Shown piece after piece: positions 1-5,907 of a stretch of DNA of 8,061 bases. The stretch's first letter is position 1; the number at the start of each line of letters is the position of its first letter. The notes beneath the pieces are model-generated. The model worked only from the letters and a program-made list of their open reading frames with translations, was not told where the DNA came from and did not search any database. The DNA is taken from NCBI GenBank assembly GCA_022793555.1, contig JAAWDB010000158.1, positions 1 to 8,061 of the forward strand, read 5' to 3'. This DNA is from Bacilli bacterium (GTDB lineage: Bacteria; Bacillota_I; Bacilli_A; RF39; UBA660). The position numbers and the translations under genes are program-made.

Positions 1-80
1 AGTTGAACAGCTTTAAACAGAGTTGAACAGCTCTAAACAGAGTTGAACAGCTTTAAACAGAGTTGAACAGCTCTAAACGT
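1..80. repeat. 20-bp direct tandem repeat, four copies
   Basis: Four head-to-tail copies of agttgaacagctttaaacag fill the start of the window. Position 13 of the unit alternates T, C, T, C, so the true period may be 40 bp (two double units). The last copy diverges in its final two bases (gt for ag). The array is cut by the window edge, so its full length is unknown. There are no spacers, so it is a minisatellite and not a CRISPR array. Stops occur in the reading frame that continues into the downstream remnant (TGA at 4-6 and 64-66), so the array is not part of a coding repeat there. It directly abuts a 5'-truncated gene remnant. Confidence 0.9.
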
Positions 81-81
81 A

Positions 82-411
82 GTGAATAATATAGGAACAT
101 TAAGATTTATTGAAAAGATAGTTGAGATGCTTGGTTTAGAAGTACAAGTGGTAATAAATAATAAGCGAAAAGTCTATAAGCATGATGAGTATGAGATATT
201 ATTTGAAGAGGTAGAAAATTTAGGATTGTTTATAGAAGTTGAAATAATTGTTTCTGATGATATCGTTGATGTTATGTAAATAAAAGAAAATTTTAGACAA
301 TTTATAAGTAGTTTAGGTCTTACAAATGTTAGAGAGTTGGATTTAGGAAAGAATCAGCTTATGTTAAGAAAAAAATTAAATAGAGATGATATTGATATTT
401 ATATTGATTAA
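82..411 (+). pseudogene. CYTH-domain (class IV adenylate cyclase-like) C-terminal remnant
   Basis: Reading one frame from 82 gives a 65-residue piece ending at TAA 277-279. The same frame then continues for another 43 codons to TAA 409-411. Together they resemble the C-terminal half of CYTH domains: a helix (RFIEKIVEMLGLE), a basic strand (NNKRKVYKHDEY, like the family's KKRxxY strand), and the hallmark EEVENLGLFIEVEI, comparable to the usual LDEVegLGxFvEiE. After the stop comes FRQFISSLGL and then a stretch with GKNQLMLRKK. The N-terminal half, including the ExExK metal/phosphate-binding motif that defines the family, is absent; repeat DNA stands in its place. GTG 82 has no convincing ribosome binding site. 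CYTH proteins hydrolyse or cyclise triphosphates, but this copy should be inactive. The family call rests on motif recognition only. Confidence 0.7.
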
Positions 412-577
412 TAATTTTTCTGACTATCTATCTTTATTAAATATGATTTTAGATTGTAATATTCCATTGGACTATTTTATACCTTATTAAATGCTGATTT
501 TCCTTTTGAAGATACATAGGTATAAAAGAATGTAATCAAATTTAACAGAGTTTAAAGTTAGGAAGAGAGTTGATAGT
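412..577. other. Intergenic gap with possible gene-relic sequence
   Basis: No ORF worth calling lies here. Two short stretches echo the 5' part of the glycosylase gene that follows, in the same order: 428-442 resembles 638-658 (CTATC then TTTATTAAAT), and 500-515 matches 813-828 at 15 of 16 bases, in the same codon phase (PFEDT). The two echoes are in different frames from each other and much closer together than in the real gene, so if this is a duplicate it is deleted and frameshifted. At 541-552 tttaacagagtt recalls the tandem repeat at the window start. The end of the gap holds the ribosome binding site of the next gene (aggaagaga, 560-568). Confidence 0.35.
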
Positions 578-1290
578 ATGGCTAAACAGAAAAAATTTTC
601 AGACTGTGTATTAGAATTTAATGAATGGTTATCGAATCTATCTTTAGATTTATTAAATGATTATCGACTTAGTAATCCATTTAATGGTGAAAACAGAAAA
701 CAAATTAAAGAAATTACAAAGACTTTTTATAAGAAATTTTATAATGATAATAATAAAAGATATTTAATACTTGGTAGTTCTCCAGCTAGAAAAGGTACTG
801 CAATAACAGGTATTCCGTTTGAAGATACTATTCATCTTTATAAAGAAACTGGGATCATGATTGATAACTTTTATATTAATAAGTCTTCATCTAATTTTTT
901 ATATGATGTAATGGAACAATATGGTGGTTGTGAAAAATTTTATCAGGATTTTTTTATGAATTTTGTTTGTCCACTTGGTATTGTACATATAAATTCAAAA
1001 GGAAATGAAGTAAATGCAAATTATTATGAGAGTAAAAATTAGAAAAAAAATTGTATCCTTTCATTGTGGATTCATTAAAAAAACAGATTGCTTTTGGAAT
1101 TGATACTTCAATATGTTATTGTATAGGAAGTGGAGAGAATTTTAAATTTTTAACAAAAATTAGTGAAGAATATAAGTTATTTGATAAAATTATTGCTTTA
1201 GAGCATCCTAGGTTTATTATGCAGTATCATTCAAAAGATCGGAATAAATATTTGGATAAATATATTAAGGCTTTAAATAATAAAAAGTAA
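578..1290 (+). pseudogene. SMUG2-like uracil-DNA glycosylase, broken by a -1 frameshift
   Basis: ATG 578 follows a good ribosome binding site (aggaagaga, 560-568). The first piece (154 codons) stops at TAG 1040-1042; the rest continues in another frame to TAA 1288-1290. Re-reading one A in the run 1034-1038 gives a continuous protein of about 237 residues. Piece one carries the active-site loop GSSPARKG (residues 66-73) followed by TGIPFED (77-83), typical of SMUG/DUF4918-type glycosylases. Piece two carries EHPRFIMQY near reconstructed residue 209-217, the C-terminal DNA-binding loop of the family. Such enzymes excise uracil, and in a studied SMUG2 also xanthine, from DNA. The split leaves neither half complete. 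The slip site (T AAA AAT) is not a classic -1 slippery heptamer, so a lost A is likelier than programmed recoding; a homopolymer sequencing error is also possible. Confidence 0.82.
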
Positions 1291-1344
1291 AAGAAAAATT
1301 ATAAATTGTTGATAAAATAAAATGATTATGGAAATTTGGCTTGT

Positions 1345-1349
1345 AGAGG
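1345..1349 (+). promoter_or_regulatory. Ribosome binding site before an ATT codon
   Basis: AGAGG lies three bases upstream of ATT 1353, in the position expected for a start codon of the acetyltransferase frame. The ORF cannot extend further upstream, because TAG 1344-1346 is in frame. This site is why the original start is placed at 1353 and not at TTG 1401, which has no Shine-Dalgarno sequence. Confidence 0.45.
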
Positions 1350-1352
1350 TTT

Positions 1353-1790
1353 ATTAAGATTAGAAAAGCGAAAAAAGAAGATTGTAGAATTGTTTCAAAG
1401 TTGGCGAAAGAATTATGGGATAATCATTCATTGGAAGATTTAGAAGAAGAATTTAAAAGCTATTTATCTTCTTGTGATAATTGTATTTATTTAGGGTATG
1501 AAGATGATCTTCCTGTAGCTTTTGCACAAGTTTCTTTAAGATATGAATATGTAGAAGGAATTCGTTTTTATCCTGTTGCATATTTAGAGGGTATCTTTGT
1601 GAAAGAGTCATATAGAAATAAAAATATAGCTAAGAAGTTACTGATGAATTGTGAAGAATGGGCAAAAGAAAATCAATGTATGGAAATTGCCAGCGATTGT
1701 GAATTAGAAAATGTAATTAGTTATCAATTTCATTTAAAAAATGGCTTTAAAGAAATAAATAGAATTATATGTTTTAAGAAACAATTATAG
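1353..1790 (+). CDS. AAC(6')-type aminoglycoside N-acetyltransferase (GNAT), abnormal start
   Basis: From ATT 1353 the frame encodes 145 residues, the usual length of AAC(6')-I enzymes, starting IKIRKAKKEDC, which fits the first beta strand of a GNAT fold. Family landmarks follow: LWDNHSLEDLEEEF, FAQVSLRYEYVEG, PVAYLEGIFV, YRNKNIAKKLL, ASDCELEN and FHLKNGF near the C-terminus. These enzymes transfer acetyl from acetyl-CoA to the 6'-amino group of aminoglycosides in the cytoplasm. Two oddities stand out. The start position reads ATT where ATG would be expected, and no ATG, GTG or TTG occurs before TTG 1401, which would delete the first strand. The acetyl-CoA loop R-x-x-G-x-A has Asn for Gly (R88-N89-K90-N91-I92-A93). 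It may therefore be a decaying gene, or use a rare ATT start as infC does. Substrate is inferred from family only. Confidence 0.72.
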   Translation: MKIRKAKKEDCRIVSKLAKELWDNHSLEDLEEEFKSYLSSCDNCIYLGYEDDLPVAFAQVSLRYEYVEGIRFYPVAYLEGIFVKESYRNKNIAKKLLMNCEEWAKENQCMEIASDCELENVISYQFHLKNGFKEINRIICFKKQL

Positions 1791-1873
1791 TTACAAATTT
1801 CCAAGTCAATCTTTATAAATATATAGAATGAGTAGAAAATAATTTGTCGTTTGAATCAATTTTTAGTCTTAAC

Positions 1874-1880
1874 AGGGAGA
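1874..1880 (+). promoter_or_regulatory. Ribosome binding site of ogt
   Basis: AGGGAGA lies five bases before ATG 1886. It selects this ATG over the in-frame TTG 1844 upstream, which would add 14 residues (SFESIFSLNREKD after the initiator) that do not belong to the family's N-terminus. Confidence 0.7.
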
Positions 1881-1885
1881 AAGAT

Positions 1886-2407
1886 ATGATATATAAAACG
1901 CATTATACATCACCAATTGGAGAAATTTTGCTAGCAGGAAAAGATAATAAGTTAATTGGGTTATGGTTTGAAGATCAAAAATATTATTTGCATGGGTTTC
2001 ATGAGAAAATGTTAGAAAATGATCAGTATGCTGTATTTCTTAAAACGAAAGATTGGTTAGATAAGTATTTTAAAGGAGAGAATCCTAATATTCATGATTT
2101 AGAAATGGAACCAATTGGAAGTGATTTTAGAAAAGCAGTATGGAAATGTTTAATAGAGATTTCTTATGGTCAAGTTATAACATATAGTGATATTGCGAAA
2201 GAGATTGCTAAACAAAAGGGAATACAAAGTGTCTGTGCACAAGCGGTTGGTGGAGCGGTTGGTCATAATCCGATATCGATTATTATTCCTTGTCATCGTG
2301 TCGTTGGAAAAAATGGTAGTTTAACTGGTTATGCTGGTGGCTTAAAAAGAAAAAGTTATTTATTGAAACTTGAACATGTAGATGTGGAAACACTTTTTAA
2401 AGAATAA
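1886..2407 (+). CDS. ogt: Methylated-DNA--[protein]-cysteine S-methyltransferase (Ogt/MGMT)
   Basis: This suicide repair protein removes methyl or larger alkyl groups from O6 of guanine (and O4 of thymine) by moving them to its own cysteine. The 173-residue length is normal. The N-terminal ferredoxin-like domain begins MIYKTHYTSPIGEILLAG. The C-terminal domain starts near PIGSDFRKAVWKCL, followed by the recognition helix region YGQVITYSDIAKEIA, AVGGAVGHNPISII, the active site IPCHRVVG with nucleophile Cys136, and SLTGYAGGLKRKSYLL. The arginine finger of human MGMT (in its RAVGGAM motif) is Gln here (CAQAVGGAV), a substitution I associate with Bacillota Ogt and not with inactivity. It is followed 14 nt later by a second MGMT-family gene, so the two are probably co-transcribed. 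I found no convincing promoter directly upstream. Confidence 0.95.
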   Translation: MIYKTHYTSPIGEILLAGKDNKLIGLWFEDQKYYLHGFHEKMLENDQYAVFLKTKDWLDKYFKGENPNIHDLEMEPIGSDFRKAVWKCLIEISYGQVITYSDIAKEIAKQKGIQSVCAQAVGGAVGHNPISIIIPCHRVVGKNGSLTGYAGGLKRKSYLLKLEHVDVETLFKE

Positions 2408-2421
2408 AGGTGAAAATTTTA

Positions 2422-2733
2422 ATGACTAAGATTTTAAATGAAGAACTTATTTATGAGGTTTTATCTTTGGTTTTAGAAATTCCAAAAGGATCTGTCGCAA
2501 CTTATGGGCAGATCGCGGATTTAATTAATCGACCTAGAAATGCAAGATTAATTGGTAAGATATTATCTATGTCGGAATATTATGGAGATTATCCATGTCA
2601 TAGAGTTGTAAATCATAATGGTAGAATTGCACCTCATTTTTTGGAGCAAAAGGAATTGTTGGTGAATGAAAATGTTGAATTTAAGGATTCGACTCATGTG
2701 AATTTAAAACAGCATAAATGGAAGATATCGTAG
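2422..2733 (+). CDS. Short MGMT-family (alkyltransferase C-domain) protein
   Basis: A 103-residue single-domain protein made of only the DNA-binding/active-site domain of alkyltransferases. It shows the helical start ELIYEVLSLVLEIPKGSVATYGQIADLI, then RNARLIGKILS, then YPCHRVVNHNGRIAPHF with Cys59 in the PCHRV position. Alkyltransferase-like (Atl) proteins of similar size usually have Trp at that cysteine and only flag the lesion for nucleotide excision repair. This one keeps Cys, so it may still accept an alkyl group. The start is ATG 2422, eight bases after AAAGGTGA; an in-frame GTG at 2410 is possible but lies within that ribosome binding site. It sits 14 nt after ogt and is followed by a terminator, which suggests a two-gene repair operon. 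Only remote similarity to its neighbour is expected, so it is a distinct subfamily and not a fresh duplicate. Confidence 0.85.
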   Translation: MTKILNEELIYEVLSLVLEIPKGSVATYGQIADLINRPRNARLIGKILSMSEYYGDYPCHRVVNHNGRIAPHFLEQKELLVNENVEFKDSTHVNLKQHKWKIS

Positions 2734-2766
2734 TATTTAATAGATAAAAATATTTTGTGAGCAAAT

Positions 2767-2799
2767 AAAAAAGTTTTTAGAGTTCTAAATTCTTTTTTT
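2767..2799 (+). terminator. Intrinsic terminator after the alkyltransferase pair
   Basis: AAAAAAG and TTTAGA on the 5' arm pair with TCTAAA and CTTTTTT on the 3' arm. Two T-T mismatches separate the two stem parts, and the 3' end runs out in a T-tract. It is AT-rich, with A-tract and T-tract on either side, so it could work weakly in both directions. It separates the repair genes from the transporter gene. Confidence 0.7.
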
Positions 2800-2801
2800 G
2801 T

Positions 2802-2830
2802 TTGACTTTAAATTTTTATTGTGAGAAGAT
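2802..2830 (+). promoter_or_regulatory. Possible promoter of the MATE-kinase gene
   Basis: TTGACT (2802-2807, five of six consensus) is followed after 17 bases by a weak -10 GAAGAT (2825-2830) that has a TG one base upstream (2822-2823), an extended -10 arrangement. It lies just after the terminator and 57 bases before the start codon. The -10 matches consensus at only three positions, so this is tentative. Confidence 0.35.
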
Positions 2831-2887
2831 TGAAAGCGTGCAATAAAAAATCTGATTTTATGAATCGTTTTGAAGTGGGTGAAGTTT

Positions 2888-4876
2888 ATGAAGAAATTAG
2901 ATTTAGGAAAAGATTCGATTAATCAACTTTTATTATCTTTTGCTATTCCGTGTGTAATTAGTATGCTTATTAACTCTGTTTATAATATAGTTGATCAAAT
3001 CTTTATTGGTAAAGGCGTTGGAACACTTGGTAATGCAGCGACGAATGTTATTTTTCCACTTGTATTAATTTTTGGAGCAGTAGCATCTTTAATCGGAAAC
3101 GGTACGAGCGCTAATTTGTCTTTGCGTTTGGGTGAAGGAAAAAAAGATGAGGCGAAAAAATGTTTAGGAAGTGCAATTACGGTTTCGTTTTTGGTAGCGA
3201 TAGTTATTGGATTACTTTCTTTTTTGTGTTTACCAGTTTTAATTCATTTTTTTGGTAGTACAGATACGGTATATCCTTATGCACTTTCGTATGGCCGAAT
3301 TATTGCGATTGGAGCACCATTTGTTATTATCTATACGGCATTATCTAGTATTATTCGAGCAGATGGGTCGCCGAAGTATTCTATGATCTTGTTAGTAACG
3401 GGGGCTATTGTTAATATCATTTTAGATCCGATTTTTATTTTTGGGTTTAATATGGGTGTCGAGGGTGGAGCTCTTGCTACGATTATCGGTCAGTTTATTT
3501 CATTTGTAATGGCAATTGCTTATATTCCTAAAATGAAATCTGTGAGATTAGAGAAAAAAGATTTTAAACCAAATCGTACGATCTTTAGAGTGCTTAGTTT
3601 AGGATTGTCTAGTTTTATTACGCAAATGATTGTGTTAGTATTGTTTGTTTTTATGAACAACATGTTAACTGGTTTGGGGACAGTTACTAAGTATGGGGCA
3701 GATATCCCACTTAGTGTTTATGGTATTGTATCGAAAGTGAATAGTTTGTATATTTCCTCAGTGCTTGGTATTGCGATTGGAGCACAACCGATTATTGGCT
3801 TTAATTATGGTGCTGGAAATAAAAGACGTGTAAAAGAAACTTTAAAAAAGGTGTTAATTGTTAATTTTAGTTTAGGAATTTTGTTTAATTTATTATTCTT
3901 ATTGTTTCCAGAGCTTATTATTCGTATTTTTATTTCAAGTAGTGATCCTAGTTATGAATTATTTATGGAATTTGCAGTTCTTACTTGTCGTTCATTTTTA
4001 ATGTTGATGGCATTAAATGCTCTTGAAATGACGACCAGTGTTGTTGTTCAATCGTTAGGAAAAGTTGTAAAAGCCACGTTAGTAACTTTTATTCGTCAAA
4101 TTATTTTGTTTATTCCTCTTGCTTGTATTCTTGCTTATGGATTTAATAAAGGTATTTATGGCGTTTTATATGCATCTCCAATTGCTGACGTATTATGTTT
4201 TATTGTTTGTATTTTTCTTTTCCGTTCAGAATATGTCAAGTTAAATGATGAAACGAATCATACGGATAGTAAAGAGATTTCGTCAGAGCATGTGTTATAT
4301 CAAGGAAAGAAAATTGTTGTGACGATATCTCGTGAATATGGTAGTGGTGGACGTTATGTTGGGGTATTGCTGGCAGAAAAAATGGGAGTTCCGTTTTATG
4401 ATAAAGAACTGATTTCTCTAAGTGCTAAAGAATCTGGTTTGTCTACAGAGTATATTGAAGAAATTGATGAAAAAAAAGTTTCAGCAAAATATGCGTTAAA
4501 TAATGATGATCGTTTGTTTATTGCTGAAAGTAAAGTGATTCGTGATTTGGCAAAGTCTTCTTGTGTGATTGTTGGTAGATGTGCGGATGCGATTTTAAAA
4601 GATCAAAAAGATGTGTTAAAAGTATTTTTGTATAGCGATGATGAATCAAAAGAAAAGCGCGCAGTTAAGTATTATCATATTGATCCGAAGAAAGTTTCAA
4701 AATATGTCAAAGAAGTAAATCAAGAACGAGCGAAGCATTATGAATATTATACCGATCAAAGTTGGCATGATTTAAGTCATTATGATTTGTGTATCAATGT
4801 GGATCAGTTCGGTGTAGAAAAGACAGCAGAACAAATTAAAAATTTTATTGACAATATGAAAGGATTCCAAAAATAG
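2888..4876 (+). CDS. MATE family efflux transporter fused to a cytidylate kinase-like domain
   Basis: This 662-residue fusion has two parts. Residues 1 to about 458 form a MATE/DinF-type transporter with about 12 hydrophobic helices, beginning INQLLLSFAIPCVISMLINS and showing the family's YNIVDQIFIGKGVG and the mid-protein repeat of the fold (from about residue 230). MATE proteins export drugs or metabolites in exchange for Na+ or H+. After a polar linker (about 459-474), residues 475-662 match the Cytidylate_kin2 family: VTISREYGSGGR (loop G485-R489), VPFYDKELI, IVGRCAD (563-567), and a basic C-terminal part. The nucleotide loop lacks the usual Walker A lysine, which I believe is normal for this family; its substrate is not established. 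ATG 2888 follows GGGTGA (2877-2882) with a five-base gap; TTG 2870 would be upstream of it. The kinase domain would face the cytoplasm. Confidence 0.9.
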   Translation: MKKLDLGKDSINQLLLSFAIPCVISMLINSVYNIVDQIFIGKGVGTLGNAATNVIFPLVLIFGAVASLIGNGTSANLSLRLGEGKKDEAKKCLGSAITVSFLVAIVIGLLSFLCLPVLIHFFGSTDTVYPYALSYGRIIAIGAPFVIIYTALSSIIRADGSPKYSMILLVTGAIVNIILDPIFIFGFNMGVEGGALATIIGQFISFVMAIAYIPKMKSVRLEKKDFKPNRTIFRVLSLGLSSFITQMIVLVLFVFMNNMLTGLGTVTKYGADIPLSVYGIVSKVNSLYISSVLGIAIGAQPIIGFNYGAGNKRRVKETLKKVLIVNFSLGILFNLLFLLFPELIIRIFISSSDPSYELFMEFAVLTCRSFLMLMALNALEMTTSVVVQSLGKVVKATLVTFIRQIILFIPLACILAYGFNKGIYGVLYASPIADVLCFIVCIFLFRSEYVKLNDETNHTDSKEISSEHVLYQGKKIVVTISREYGSGGRYVGVLLAEKMGVPFYDKELISLSAKESGLSTEYIEEIDEKKVSAKYALNNDDRLFIAESKVIRDLAKSSCVIVGRCADAILKDQKDVLKVFLYSDDESKEKRAVKYYHIDPKKVSKYVKEVNQERAKHYEYYTDQSWHDLSHYDLCINVDQFGVEKTAEQIKNFIDNMKGFQK

Positions 4877-4888
4877 GAATTCTTTTTT
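4859..4888 (+). terminator. Intrinsic terminator overlapping the stop codon of the MATE-kinase gene
   Basis: AAAGGATTCC (4859-4868) pairs with GGAATTCTTT (4876-4885) in ten pairs including one G-U wobble. The loop is seven bases and the structure ends in six T. The stop codon TAG 4874-4876 sits at the loop/3'-arm junction, so the last codons of the gene form the 5' arm. It suggests that the next gene is transcribed separately. Confidence 0.8.
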
Positions 4889-4935
4889 GGTGGTAAAAGG
4901 ATGTAGTTTTATTTAAAATAAGAATGAGGTGGATT

Positions 4936-5826
4936 ATGATTTTAAATGTTAGTGGGAGAACCGATATTATAGCTTTTTATAGTACTTGGTTTATTAATCG
5001 TTATCAACAAGGATTTGTCGATGTTCGTAATCCTTTTTCTTATAAGCAAGTAAGTCGTATTTTTTTTAAAGATGTTGATGGTATTCTTTTTTGCACTAAA
5101 AATCCAATTCCATTTTTAACTATTATGGATAAGATTAAACATCCTTATTTTTTTCATGTTACCTTAACTCCTTATCAACATGATATTGAACCGAATGTTC
5201 CGGATAAGAAAAAAGTGATTGAGGCCATTAAAATCATTAGTAAAAAAATTGGTGTAGAGCGCATTTTTTTACGTTATGATCCGATTTTGTTAAATCCTAA
5301 ATATACTCTCGAATACCACTGTAAAGCATTTGAAAAAATGTGTCGACTTTTAGAGGGTTATGTCAAGTATGTTATTGTTTCTTTTATTGATATTTATAAA
5401 AATGTTTTGCATAATGCCGGATTTTTAAATTTAAAAAATATTACAAAAGAAGATATGAAAGTGCTTGGTAAATCTTTTTCAGCGATTGCTAGAAAATATG
5501 GAATGACGATTCAAACTTGTGCGGAGGAGGATAATTTATTGGATTGTGGTTTTATAAAACGTGATTGTTTGGATGAAGAATGGGCACATCTTTTAACTGG
5601 TCAAATAAAATTTAAACGTTGGAAAGCACGAGGAAGAGAGTCTTGTCAATGTGTACAAATGGTTGATATTGGCTTTTACAATAGTTGCAAACATTATTGT
5701 AAATATTGTTATGCTAACTATAATGAAAAAGTTATTTCTAAGAATGTTCAATTGCATGATAATACTTCTTCTTTGTTAATTGGGCATTTAAATATGGAAG
5801 ATGTTATTAAAGTAAGAAAAGACTAA
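4936..5826 (+). CDS. DUF1848 family protein with C-terminal cysteine cluster
   Basis: A 296-residue protein starting MILNVSGRTDIIAFYSTWF, the standard N-terminus of the DUF1848 family (usually SxRTDIPAFY). It continues with DVRNPFSYKQVSR, FCTKNPIPFL (52-61, the family's F-x-TKNP), and RYDPILL (from Arg113). The C-terminal region holds CQC (237, 239) and then C251-x3-C255-x2-C258 followed by YAN, the spacing that binds a 4Fe-4S cluster in radical SAM enzymes, although it lies at the end of the chain. Function of the family is not established to my knowledge; an Fe-S or radical SAM-related cytoplasmic enzyme is the reasonable inference. ATG 4936 fits the family start and follows AGGTGG (4927-4932), a rather short three-base gap; ATG 4924 would place four extra residues over that site. 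I see no terminator after it. Confidence 0.85.
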   Translation: MILNVSGRTDIIAFYSTWFINRYQQGFVDVRNPFSYKQVSRIFFKDVDGILFCTKNPIPFLTIMDKIKHPYFFHVTLTPYQHDIEPNVPDKKKVIEAIKIISKKIGVERIFLRYDPILLNPKYTLEYHCKAFEKMCRLLEGYVKYVIVSFIDIYKNVLHNAGFLNLKNITKEDMKVLGKSFSAIARKYGMTIQTCAEEDNLLDCGFIKRDCLDEEWAHLLTGQIKFKRWKARGRESCQCVQMVDIGFYNSCKHYCKYCYANYNEKVISKNVQLHDNTSSLLIGHLNMEDVIKVRKD

Positions 5827-5849
5827 AGATTCTAATTTTATTCAAAATA

Positions 5850-5879
5850 TTGGCATTGTCTTTTAACGATTTTTATGAT
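5850..5879 (+). promoter_or_regulatory. Sigma-A type promoter for the 712-residue protein
   Basis: TTGGCA (5850-5855, five of six) and TATGAT (5874-5879, five of six) are spaced by 18 bases. Transcription would begin near 5886. The ribosome binding site at 5895-5902 follows at once, giving a very short leader. ATG 5884 would then lie at or before the transcript start, which favours the TTG start at 5908. Confidence 0.6.
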
Positions 5880-5894
5880 ATAAATGTTATTATC

Positions 5895-5902
5895 GGGAGT
5901 GA
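5895..5902 (+). promoter_or_regulatory. Ribosome binding site deciding a TTG start
   Basis: GGGAGTGA lies five bases before TTG 5908 (eight from the GGAG core). The alternative ATG 5884 has no such site and would place this sequence inside the coding region. Confidence 0.65.
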
Positions 5903-5907
5903 TAAAA

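Noticed and set aside
1..80. CRISPR array: the reverse complement of the unit contains gtttagagctgtt, which recalls the 5' end of type II-A repeats.
   Set aside because: Units are contiguous without spacers, the unit is only 20 bp, and no cas genes are present.
498..536. Promoter-like elements before the glycosylase gene (TATAAA at 521-526, TGTAAT at 531-536).
   Set aside because: The matching -35 boxes are poor (TTTTCC) or wrongly spaced (TTGAAG, 19 bases), and such -10 boxes are common in AT-rich DNA.
1791..1829. Promoter-like TATAAA (1814-1819) and TAGAAT (1824-1829) before ogt.
   Set aside because: The only -35 at correct spacing, TTACAA, matches consensus at three positions; too weak to call although a promoter here would make sense.
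2870..2887. Upstream TTG start for the MATE-kinase gene, and likewise TTG 1844 for ogt and ATG 5884 for the last gene.
   Set aside because: In each case a clear ribosome binding site lies downstream of that codon and fits the later start, which also agrees with the family N-terminus where one is known.
4901..4906. Start-stop minimal ORF (ATG TAG) just after AAAGG, before the DUF1848 gene.
   Set aside because: The purine run touches the ATG with no spacing, so initiation there is unlikely.
4887..4919. Promoter between the terminator and the DUF1848 gene (TTGGTG with TAAAAT).
   Set aside because: The spacing is 21 bases and the start of transcription would fall on the ribosome binding site.
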